A stretch of DNA of 64,000 nt from Zizania palustris (taxonomy: Eukaryota; Streptophyta; Magnoliopsida; Poales; Poaceae): contig JAAALK010000284.1 of NCBI GenBank assembly GCA_019279435.1, positions 20,824,390 through 20,888,389 on the forward strand, written 5' to 3'. Positions 55,252 to 64,000 of the stretch are shown here, piece after piece (position 1 is the first letter of the stretch; each line of letters opens with the position of its first letter). The position numbers and the translations under genes are program-made. The notes below the pieces were generated by a model. That model worked only from the letters and a program-made list of their open reading frames with translations, made no database searches and had not been told where the DNA came from.

Positions 55252-55650
55252 CTAGAGCTGAGAAGAGGATCCAGCAATCAAACAGCGAGAAGGGCCAAAA
55301 GAACTAGAGAAATCAATCTGAAAAACCTTACCGAAAGGTAAGATCTGGCAAACCAAAGATCCTCTAGAATCAACAACAGAAGACATGCCCTTCTTAAAAT
55401 GAACCTCTAAACCATCCTCAAGAAGTTGCGAAACAGAGATCAAATTAAAATTCAAGTTTCCAACCAAAGCAACATTCTTCAAAGAGAAATGATCAGAGAT
55501 TCGAATCGAGCCAATACCGTGTACCTTCCCTCGACCACTGTTCCCGAAAGTGATGTACTCCTTGGAGCTCAGTGGAGTGAGGTTGGAGAACCATTTGCGA
55601 TGTCCCATCATGTGGCGAGAGCATCCTGAATCCATGATCCACACGTCCTC
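55252..55650 (-). pseudogene. Copia-2 protease and pre-integrase region
   Basis: VWIMDSGCSRHMMGH keeps the DSG active site that Copia-1 has lost. It ends at TAG (55,252-55,254), which replaces the Trp ahead of RWHRRL. This is the same codon that is TGA in Copia-1. Confidence 0.85.
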
Positions 55651-55670
55651 CAGTCCTCGATCCTACACGA

Positions 55671-56841
55671 TCAATGGTCATAAGTGGGAGCAACCGGTCC
55701 GACACCAGGTTTAGCAAAAGAGCTAAACCAGTGTCGAGCCATCTTCTTAAAAGAAGGAAAGCAGAAGGAATCATAAGAGTCTAGACCAAAACGCGGCTCA
55801 AAGCGCAGTCCTCGGTTCTGCCTAAAGTCTCGGCCACGAGGTCCAAAGCCGTATCTAGAATGACCCGGAGCTCTACCGGAGCGAATACCACCCTCCGGAG
55901 CACGGGCATGAAAGTCGTCTCCTCTACCACTACCTACACGACGCGCCCTAGCTTCTAGCCTCTCTACACGTCGAGGGACTCTCTGTCTACCACCTTGCTG
56001 GTAGAACTGCAACTGCCCACCACACTCAAAGCATCCGGATTTTGTGCTGTGTCTTTTGAACATCCGTTATCATAGACACGACGCACCCGGTTGTTAAACA
56101 GACATAGATCATCATCTCCTAGCGAATTAAGCTGGTCCTCAGTGATAGACATCAAAGAGAAAGCAGCAGGATCAGTAGAAGGTGTCGCAAAGGCTAGGAT
56201 TTTTGAGCCAGAACCAGTGAGATTTGATCTCAACTTGATATCAACCTCTGAGGCCTTGAGCTTACTGAAAAGCTCTGTGACGGTCAAGGTATCATAGGAA
56301 GCGCTCTCAACAATAGAGGATACCTTGATCTCCCAGATCTTAGGGTCCAAGGTATGAAGAGCCTTGAGCGCCTGTTCATGATCTGAGACCAGCTAATCAC
56401 GATCGGCCTTGTTGGCCCAAAGCTTGTTAATGATCGACTGAAAGTGACCAAACAAGGCTTTAATAGTCTCACCCGACTTCTGTGAGAAATTTTCATACTC
56501 ACATCGGTAGGTCTGATAGAGCCTAGCCTTGACCTGAGCTGTCCCCTCATAGTGTGCCTGAAGGGTAGCCCAGATATCTCGAGCAGTGTCGAGATGGCTA
56601 ACACGCTCAAACTCACTAGGACCTAAACCAGAAAATAAAATGTTCACCGCTTTGCTATTGTTCTGATGTTGGGCGACTATCTCAGGAGAAGTGCGCTCAA
56701 CAACAGGAAGCACAGAAAAAGTAGTGTGAACACAAATATCCCAAATGTCCGAGCTCTGGCTTATGAGATAGGCTCGCATGCGAGTCTTCCAATAAGTGTA
56801 GCCAAAGCTTCAAGGGACGGGACCTTGCCAGAGGAAGTCAT
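55671..56841 (-). pseudogene. Copia-2 gag with internal deletion
   Basis: Starts at ATG 56,841; a one-base loss near 56,795 shifts the frame, and the capsid region is open from 56,779 (MRAYLISQSSDIWDICVHTT). A TAG near 56,393 precedes the next block (MDPKIWEIKVSSIVE). At about 56,020 the first half of zinc knuckle 1 (GCFECGG) runs directly into QLQFYQQGGRQRVPRR, which in Copia-1 lies after knuckle 2. The coiled coil and one knuckle equivalent, about 1.6 kb, are gone. Confidence 0.85.
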
Positions 56842-56892
56842 GATCACTACCTTGGGTTAGAACCGGTTAAGGTATTGGAAAACCCTAACCAA

Positions 56893-56904
56893 GCTCTGAT
56901 ACCA
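56893..56904 (-). other. Primer binding site of Copia-2
   Basis: TGGTATCAGAGC on the minus strand, two bases from the LTR end at 56,907; same initiator-Met tRNA type as in Copia-1. Confidence 0.92.
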
Positions 56905-56906
56905 CT

Positions 56907-58350
56907 TGTAGGACCGAAAGTAGCAACCAGAAGGGGGTGAATGGGCGCCTAAAAATTCTTTCGAATCAATGGCCTTCTCCCAACACCCAACGCACCTCGA
57001 CAGTCAATCAGCAGAAGCAAAACATATCATAGGTACTAAAATAATCTAGCCTAAAAACGACCGGTGTCCTAATCAAAAAGACACCAACAAAGTGCTTAAA
57101 GGCAGATTAAACAGGTAATCACAGACTAGGCAAGTGAATCATCAAAAAGGTTAACCACATTCATCAATCGCAGGCAGTACATCAAGCACAAAGTAGGTAT
57201 CATAAGTTCACAAGCATTTAAACAAATACATCGCATGCAAGTGGATCACAAAGGAATATAAATGTGCATTAATTGATCTGAGACCAAAATATTTGCATCT
57301 ATTCAAACAAGAACAGCTTAATCAACATCAATATTTTTGTTGCACGGAAATCGAGGTAAATCAAGAATTACTGTTTCACAATTTGTCTCTTGTGCATTTG
57401 ACCAAATGCGTGTGTACTGCTTCTGTGCGCTAGCTCACGCCAACTCCCTTGCGCCAAGCACAGCACCGAGTGCCACGCCGTTCTCCACGCATCGCTCCGG
57501 GTGGTGCCGCCTCTAGCACGAACAAGCGCTTGTGCTGAACACACACGGCTGGCGATGGTTTTTTCAGGGAACCATAAAACTAGAGCGGATAAAACCAGCT
57601 CGCAGGGAAAAAAACGAAGCTCACTACAGCCGGCGATGAAAATTCCAGAGGAAAGAGGAACCGGCGGTTGAAGGTGGACGAAGAGGTAAAAGTGAACTCT
57701 GATTTTTAATTCAATTGCGTTAACCCTAACTCTAGGGGGTTGGGGCCTATTTATAGGCAGCCCAACAAAAGGGAAAAAGACAAATTTACCCCTAGGGTAA
57801 ATTACACAGACGCTGAAATAAAAGTGGAAAAGATTGAAATGCCCTTAAGGTTTTTTACAGACTCGACTAACACAGACTGTGGGCCTAAAGGCAAAATAGT
57901 AAAATCCTAAATAAAGATAACTTGTCCTGATGCGGATCTTTCATAGCAGCTACGGCTTCGCCTCAGAACGGTCAGATCTAAGATCAACGATCGTCAGTTT
58001 TGCGCCGAAATTGACAAAGCGTCCACCGTCTTCGCACCGAGTACCCGAATTGGGTCGGCCCAAATCTGAGGCTCCCTCAGCCCGGCAATCACTCGCTTCC
58101 CGTGTACCTGAGTCAATCCCGGTCAACAGACCAGTGGATCCTCTACCGCTCCTAGCCCATGTACTCGGATTGAGGCGGCCTGACTCCACAGCCCCTCTGC
58201 CTGGCAGTCGCTCGCCGCCCGTGTACCTGAGTCAGACACGGCCCAGACACGCCATGTCTCGTCTTCTCTTCATCTTCTCTTTGACTTCCGTTGACAATCA
58301 CTCATCACATCTGGAGCCATGAGTCCCATGATCTTCATCATGGCTCCTCA
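56907..58350 (-). repeat. 5' LTR of Copia-2 (1,444 bp)
   Basis: Starts TGAGGAGCCATGATGAAGAT at 58,350 and ends GGTCCTACA at 56,907. It keeps a TATA box (TATAAATA, 57,755-57,748). About 241 bp present in the 3' LTR are missing near 57,454, between two CAC triplets. Confidence 0.92.
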
Positions 58351-58908
58351 CTCGGAACTCTCGCTGTTGAAGAAGTTGAGCATTAAGTTGGTTTTCTTCA
58401 GGTCCCCTTCATCCCTGCCAAGTTTCTTCAATAGCGAGTAAGGCATTAGGTTAACAGTGGAGCCACCGTCAACAAGCATTCGAGAGATCGGCTTCCCGTC
58501 AATGTGACCCCTGACGTAGAGAGGCTTTAGATGGCGAGACGAGTCCTCGGGATTTTCAAAAATAGCATTACGCGGGCTGAGGTTCAACTGAGCGACCTCG
58601 TCCTCATCCTGTGGTAGGGCGAACTCAGCGGGCAACATGACGACGTTGATGTCCATCGCCTGGGGTGCGGGTCCCTCAGAGATGGGCGAGTAATCGTCGT
58701 CGAGCATGTCGTCGTCGTTGCTCGGACTAGGAGCCGGGTTGGTTGTCTCAGTTGGCTTAATCCTCCATACATGTCTCGTCATTGGTCGAGGTCGTATTTC
58801 TTCAAAGATAGCGTCCCGCTCATCCTCAGCTTCTTCTCGCGCATCTCTTGTGCCCGTAGGTGTTGCAGACGTCTCTTCTGTGATTTGGACATACCTAGAG
58901 GTGCCCAA
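58351..58908 (-). pseudogene. Arm B aspartic protease region
   Basis: 186 open codons on the minus strand with RPMTRHVWRIKPTETTNPAPS, an acidic DDDDMLDDDYSPIS segment and MLVDGGSTVNLMPYSLLKKL. Unlike arm A the frame runs through the active-site motif. It is cut by Copia-2 after NSESSE. Confidence 0.8.
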
Positions 58909-60493
58909 GAAGGTCGTGGCTTGGATCGGGTGCCACTGCCTTGTTCCTGTTATTTTTGGCCAAAGAGGTATTGCCTAGCTCGGCCTTGCGTGTTTCATAA
59001 TCAGAGGGCCCTTCGCTACGGACCCTGCCAATCAGACTGGCCTCATTCGGCTGATAAGACCAGGCTGCGGCGCGGGCTTCGTCTAGAGTAGGAGACTTAC
59101 CTCTGCCAGGCTTCGACGAAAGGGCCTTCGGGATTGGGACTTCCTAAGACCCTATTCTGACTATGATAGCTTCGGACTCCCTGTCCTTCACCCCTTCGCT
59201 TTCATATTCTTTGACTTTGTCCTGCGCGAGTCGATTCGGAGGTACCACAGACAGCCTGTGGGCGATGCCCCCCTCTACCGTGTTTGCTTGTCCCCACCAG
59301 TTATAATACTCCGAAGGAAAACAAGGAACAATGTTATGTTGCGGAGGGTACTCTAATTGTGACACGTACGGAGCCCGCAGGGTCCCTGCCTAGTTGTATG
59401 GTGGAGGCATCGGTGACTCCAGTGGCTTTGCCCACTGTGAGCCGAACCCATTACCCGGAGGGGGGTTCAGCCAGGTTGACGGTATATAGGACCATATCAG
59501 CGAAGGGTCTTACCAGGCCAGAGGTACGTTTGGCCAGTGCGGGCCGAAGCCTCCTACCGGAGGGCTCGTCTAGAGCGGTGCTGGGTTCGGCCATTGGGGG
59601 CCGAACTCGTTCTGCATGGGGCTCGACCACTGGGGTTCGAGGTCGCTGTACGGAGGGTTCGCCCACTAGGGTCCGAAGCCATCATGCGGAGGGCTCGGCC
59701 ACTGTGGTCCGAAGCCACCCTCCGACCGCTTGGGTCCCTTCGGCTGACTTAGCCTTTTGGCGCGGGGGCCTATTTCCTTAGCTTTTCTTTGGTGCTTGTC
59801 TAACAACATCTGATACGTTACCTTCGGCTTCTTGTGAGCCCTAGCCGAAGGAGATGTGCCAACATTACGCTTCCACACTCCTACTTTAGGGTTCTTAGGT
59901 ACGAGTGTGCGTGTGTGCGATTCTCCAATGACGATCGCTTTCCCCTTAGTTGACTCGACCTATTCTGGCCAAATCAGTACTCTCTTTGTCCAGCTTCATC
60001 TTTGTACTGGGGTTTATCTTCAATCGTCCTTCTTCTATGGCTGATTGAACCTGTCGATGGAAAACATTGCAGTCATTAGTATAATGCGAATGCGAATCAT
60101 GCCACGGTGTTTCTTTAGCTCGTCGGTAGATGGAATGACTTGGCCTTTAGGCAACCTAAGAAGCTGGTTCTTCAAGAGGAAATCAAATATTTTATCACAC
60201 TTAGTTATATCAAATGAGTACTTGACCTCGCTAGGCCGATTCTTGGTGGGAGACGGCCGTAACTCAGAGCAAGTAACAGGCTTACTCTTAGCGTTCCAAA
60301 CCCATTAGGCCGCGTACATGTCGGCCAAATCTTCCTCCTCCTCCGACTCTTCCTCGTCGGAGTGTTCTATGACGTGGACTTCAGCCCTAGGCTTGCTAAA
60401 CGTCTTAATAAACTTCTTATCTTTAGCTCGGCCTTCCTGGACCAGAGCCTGTTGCAAGACTCGACTAACCTCTAAAACTTGACTAACCTCCAA
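58909..60493 (-). pseudogene. Arm B gag C-terminus and gag-protease linker
   Basis: 60,493-60,305 encodes EVSQVLEVSRVLQQALVQEG, showing the uninterrupted site of the Tekay LTR insertion in arm A, with a short duplication EVSQVL/EVSRVL. Then come a region matching the TNDCNVF knuckle part (about 60,110-60,050), a Lys-rich segment (59,878-59,760) and the Pro/Trp repeat linker. No single frame is kept. Confidence 0.7.
59455..59730 (-). repeat. 36-bp tandem repeat of the linker, arm B
   Basis: Counterpart of 44,457-44,636. Repeated GGTCCGAAGCC and GGGGTTCGAGG-type units on the plus strand correspond to GFGPQWPSPPHDGFGP units on the minus strand, with more frameshifts than in arm A. Confidence 0.75.
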
Positions 60494-61804
60494 AAGTGTT
60501 GGTTGTCTAGTCTCTCCTTAATCTCATAACGCAATCCGCTAAAAGCCAGACCCGCCAAACCCCTTTCTGAAATATTAAGACTAAAACGTTGATTTATGGT
60601 ATCTCGAAAACGCTTGATATGCTCAGAGACGCTCTCGCTAAATTTCTATCTAACCGATGTCAAGTGTGAAAGCCTAAGTTCTGTTTCACCCGTGTAAAAG
60701 TAGTCGTGGAATTTTTGTTCTAATTAAGCCCATGTTTGGATAGAGTTCGGCGAGAGCGCCGAAAACCAAGTGAAAGCGATGCTGGATAGCGAGAGAGAAA
60801 ATAGTCTAAGTTTTAAAGTGTCCGACCCACTAGCTTCTCCACACTGTGCCAAAAATTGACTAACATGCTCTAGTGTGCTTTTGTTACCCTCATCGTCGAA
60901 TTTGGTGAATTCAGGGACTCTATATCCGCGAGGGTAAGGTATTGTATCGAAATGATCGGGGTACGGCTTCCGGTAAACCCTAGCTCAACCCCTAGGTACG
61001 AAGCTGGTGCACTCCCTAAACAGTGCATGGATCCGCTCCTCACTGTCATCCTGACCTACTACCTGCGCGTGACTCTCATGCGGGGACGCGACACGCGGTA
61101 GGATGTCGGTTTGTCGTCCATGGGTTTCCTCCTCATGCGCTAGCTGTACGACGTGTTTGGGCCTATGTGCTTGTGCACGCGGCGCGGGTAGCGTGAGTAA
61201 AGCTAGCGCAGGCGTAGGTGGCAGTGGTGCATGGTGAGCAGTGCTGGCTTGGTCGTAAGTATAATGATTGGTCTCAGCCATGGATACTGAGGCCGGAGAC
61301 GTGATGGTTTTGCTAGTATTATCGTCAGTTCTTTTGTAAATGTGATTCATCAGAGGTATACGAGCAATAGGAGCTGGAGGCACGGCCTCGGTAAAGCCGA
61401 ACCTTCTTAGTGTCGCCTCTACTTGAGAGCTAACTACCAAATCTAAACGGTTGGCTAGCGAAGCGCTAACGGCTTGATCCACTGATGCTGGCAATCTTCT
61501 ACTCAATTTCTAAAGAAGATAAACGAGGCGATACTGGTGTTACCTAGATCCGAGCGAGGTTGGGGACGTTGACGTCGTGCTTGATGAAGCCTGCGCGTGT
61601 CTTGACGTAGCTCCCAAGCATGAGGTCTTGGAGTGCCTTCATCTTTGCCTCGATCTTTGCTCGGTCTTCTACAGGAATATCTTCAAGGGTAGGCATCATG
61701 ATGTTGCAGTTGTCGATATCCGCGCCTCCCATGAGATCCATCGGCGATGTAGATGTAGTAGTCATTGTAGATGTACCGGTGGCCGATGTAGATATACTTA
61801 GCAT
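60494..61804 (-). pseudogene. Arm B gag, N-terminal and capsid part
   Basis: ATG at 61,804 (MLSISTSATGTS) leads to GADIDNCNIMMPTLEDIPVED and the helical segment, then a stop; 61,506-60,985 continues with SVDQAVSASLANRLDLV and ends ECTSFVPRG. The capsid core is readable only in pieces down to about 60,500. Confidence 0.7.
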
Positions 61805-61843
61805 GTTGGCGTAGCCTTCCCTAGCAGAGTTGTCCAAAAAGTG

Positions 61844-63424
61844 TATTGACACGAAAACTGTGCCCCGCACTTGGGTCAGTTCGATAATCCAAAAGCATGC
61901 TGGATACTTAGGGACAAGCCTAAGCGTAAAACAACACCGATGTCGTGTTCTGACTACCCTTAACCATGGTAAGGGGGTGGAGTCGCCATGTAATCAGATC
62001 ACATATAAATAATCCAATTAGCCGAAAGAAATATATTAAACAGAACAATCAGCAAGCCGAGCGGAGCCTGACTGATCCGAAGTGTACAGTACCAAGGGTA
62101 TCGCCGAAGGGTACCTTCGGCGTCTGATGTGAAGGGTCCCGCCGAAGGGTGTATTCGGTGTTCGGACTGATCTGGCCGAAGGCGGCTCCGAACAGATCTT
62201 GACGAGACAATCACCTCTGAACAGCGAGGTTCGGTGCGAAGTCTCTAACACGATAAAATAACTTGAATGCAACGCACTGGCGTGACTTTGTTTGATGCGG
62301 GATACGATCGTGGCGAAGCCTGTCGTGATGAAGCCTGTTGCGAAGCGTGTTGGCGTGTGGGACTCGGTCAAACCGACAACAGCGTGATGGTCCAGCATGG
62401 GTAGTCGAAGCAGTATTCTCGCTGAGGGGTGTTCTGGCAACCTTCGAAACCAATCTCTTGGCTCCGGACACCTCCGGCGAAGTGGCTTCGAGCGTGGAAA
62501 CCTGCAACAAAACATATATCAAGTGCCAATTCGGCCTAGGGACAGAATTTTGCTAAGTGTTGCACTAGATAGCGAAGGTAGCAATCTGTTACGCAGATTA
62601 GCGGATACTTCACAAGCGAAGTAACAAGACGATAGCAATATATTACATAGATTAACGGATACTTCACAAGCGAAGTAACAAGGATTACCACTGTTCCGAA
62701 GTGGCCGGCGGAGGGCTTCCAGGCAAACCACAAAGGTTGCAGAAAAGTAAAGGTAAAAGTAAAGGTACGGTTCAAGCTAGGGCTTTGTGTTGATTTGTGT
62801 TTGGGGGGGTTAATGAACTGGCCCCACCACTATATTTATAGGAGCTAGGCTTCTAATCTCTATGATTAATCTGTTAAGATTCGGCCTAATCACGTGTAGG
62901 GATAAAATTAGCCAGAATCGGAGTCAAACTCTATCTCTAGAATCCTGCCCGAAGTGGGCCTTCAGCCAGGCCCGCCGAAGCCTGCTCCTCGGGCCGAAGC
63001 TTCGGCGAGGTGGGCCTCCTAAGGCCTTCGGACTGAAGCCAGCAGGACTGCTGGAAGCTTCCAAAGTCCATAGCTTCAATGGGCCTTCGGCCTTGTAGGG
63101 CTTCGGCCCAATCCAGGATATGTGTATTTTTGGCCCAAATTACCAAAATTGATATTTGACAATCTCTGATTTCCTACCTGAAGTGGGCCTTGGCCAGGCC
63201 CGTCGAAGCCTGCCCTTCGGGCCGAAGCTTCGGCGAGGTGGGCCTCCGAAGGGCTTCGGGCCGAAGAGAGCAGGCTCACTAGAAGCTTCCGAAGCCCACA
63301 GCTCGATGGGTCTTCGGCCCTATAGGGCTTCGGCCCAGTCCAGGACATGTGTATTTTTGGCCTAAATTACCAAAATTGATATTTTGACAATATTAACCAT
63401 TAATGCAATTTTTTCCTATCAACA
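61844..63424 (-). repeat. 5' LTR of Gypsy arm B, with duplicated start
   Basis: On the minus strand it starts TGTTGATAGG at 63,424 and ends near TCAATA at 61,844 (arm A: TCAACA). It is about 223 bp longer than the arm A LTR because of a tandem duplication (62,951-63,163 and 63,180-63,391). The 53-bp repeat is also present. Confidence 0.8.
62951..63391 (-). repeat. Tandem ~212-bp duplication inside the arm B LTR
   Basis: Two units running from GAAGTGGGCCTT to CCAAAATTGATATTTGACAAT. They differ at several positions (for example TTCAGCC against TTGGCC), so the duplication is not recent, or the units come from different LTR subtypes. Arm A has one unit. Confidence 0.8.
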
Positions 63425-64000
63425 CCTATTTGGAAAGGCCCTTTCAAAATAGTCGAAATCGCTCCAGGTAATGCATGTGTTAGAATCTTTACAAGGAGAG
63501 CGATTTCGAAGAGCTTTGAATGGCAGGTACTTGAAAAAGTATTTCCCAAGTGTGTGACAAACGACATGAAAGTGTCAAAAGGCCAATATGAGAGGTATCG
63601 TCAGTTGGGGGGAAAATATTCCATTCTCAGGATTATTGCCGTAACAGCACAAAGGCAGATAATGATTCGAAGGTTTACAGACATCCATCTTCGAAGATGT
63701 CCTGAGTCAAGCTCGAAGTACAAAGATAGGCATTGGTTCGGAGTATATCTTCGAACTAAGGCTCTTTGAGATTTTTTCTGCAGCTAAGATGGAAGACTTA
63801 TCTTTTTTCTTATTAGATTAGTCTTTACCATTTTAACCTATCAAGGGTACGAATAGTTTCCACTATGTCGGTTGTAATAGAGGGGTAAATAGGTCTTTTC
63901 CTTAATATTTGGTCCTATAAATACCCCCCGGTTCACCCTGTAATAGGGACCGAATACAAGTTATTCAATACACACATTCGAACTATTCTAAGTTGTTATC
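63425..64000 (+). mobile_element. Partial LTR with promoter, cut by window edge
   Basis: Sequence with GGTCCTATAAATACCCCCC (TATAAATA at 63,916-63,923) and an R-like region after it reads as the U3 and R of a plus-strand LTR. A cluster of CTTCGAAG-like motifs lies at 63,665-63,760. The left end and the family are not resolved, and the short frame at 63,554-63,769 is not recognised. Confidence 0.45.

Larger units (their letters stand above)
49388..58350 (-). mobile_element. Copia-2: SIRE/Maximus-like element, minus strand
   Basis: Same family as Copia-1 but in the opposite orientation. 5' LTR 56,907-58,350, primer site 56,893-56,904, gag-pol 56,841-52,475, 3' LTR 49,388-51,073. Flanks CACGG (49,383-49,387) and CTCGG (58,351-58,355) are a 5-bp duplication with one difference. 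It lies in the protease-RT interval of Gypsy arm B. It lacks the gag coiled-coil region. Stops and frameshifts make it defective. Confidence 0.92.
47881..63424 (-). mobile_element. Gypsy arm B: inverted copy of the same element, 3' truncated
   Basis: Reading leftwards from 63,424: LTR, gag, linker, protease, RT, ending at the fusion with arm A. Integrase and 3' LTR are missing, as in arm A. Similarity to arm A is high in both LTR and RT but with many differences, so it is a real second copy rather than an assembly echo. It is interrupted by Copia-2 (49,388-58,350). Confidence 0.85.

Noticed and set aside
37556..63424. Assembly artefact producing a false palindrome
   Set aside because: Arms carry different nested insertions, different stops and an LTR duplication in only one arm, so they are distinct DNA copies. 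Long-read confirmation of the junction is still desirable.

Overview
The window is a gene-poor, repeat-dense piece of a grass (Poaceae) nuclear genome, probably a panicoid such as the sorghum/sugarcane/Miscanthus group. That placement is inferred from the element families (CACTA with CACTACAAGAAAA ends, SIRE/Maximus-like Copia, Tekay-like and Tat/Ogre-like Gypsy, CTAG-ending Helitrons) and from GC-rich, CCG-rich first-exon sequence. I see no intact host gene, no rRNA or tRNA gene and no CRISPR array. Almost everything past position 14,750 is nested transposable elements.

Layout. 1-508: tip of a Tekay-like LTR on the minus strand. About 2,150-12,155: low-copy-looking, AT-rich sequence with fragments of host genes: an alpha/beta-hydrolase (minus), a selenoprotein-T-like pseudogene (minus) and one exon of an AGD14-type ArfGAP (plus). 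Two Helitron-type 3' ends meet head-on 11 bp apart at 7,890-7,900, so I read this as two tail-to-tail gene-capturing Helitrons, with a 1.1 kb hAT-like element (9,348-10,431, 8-bp duplication) inside the second. 12,530-14,670 is an AT-rich element with a ~495-bp tandem repeat. 14,755-34,047 is one complete CACTA (En/Spm) transposon with 3-bp CTG duplications, subterminal TAACTTCCGTCGGC arrays, a TNP2-like transposase gene and a second, TNPA-like gene. A Copia element (17,642-28,446, CATAC duplication) sits inside the transposase coding sequence. 34,620-37,555 holds fragments of two more LTR elements.

37,556-63,424 is a large inverted structure. Two copies of one Tat/Ogre-like Gypsy element lie tail to tail and are fused at about 47,875-47,880 within the RNase H region. 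Both outer ends are the start of the LTR, and neither copy keeps a 3' LTR. The plus arm is interrupted by a ~3.45 kb solo Tekay-like LTR (40,227-43,676). The minus arm is interrupted by a second Copia of the same family as the first (49,388-58,350, minus strand). The window ends in the promoter part of another LTR (63,425-64,000).

All element genes seen are damaged by stops, frameshifts or catalytic changes, except some single reading frames such as the Copia-1 reverse transcriptase/RNase H. Insertion order follows from the nesting: CACTA before Copia-1, and the inverted Gypsy arms before the Tekay LTR and Copia-2. The most unusual structures are the facing Helitron ends, the fused inverted Gypsy pair, a long hairpin upstream of the CACTA transposase, and the Copia-2 deletion that fuses two zinc knuckles and removes a coiled-coil region.
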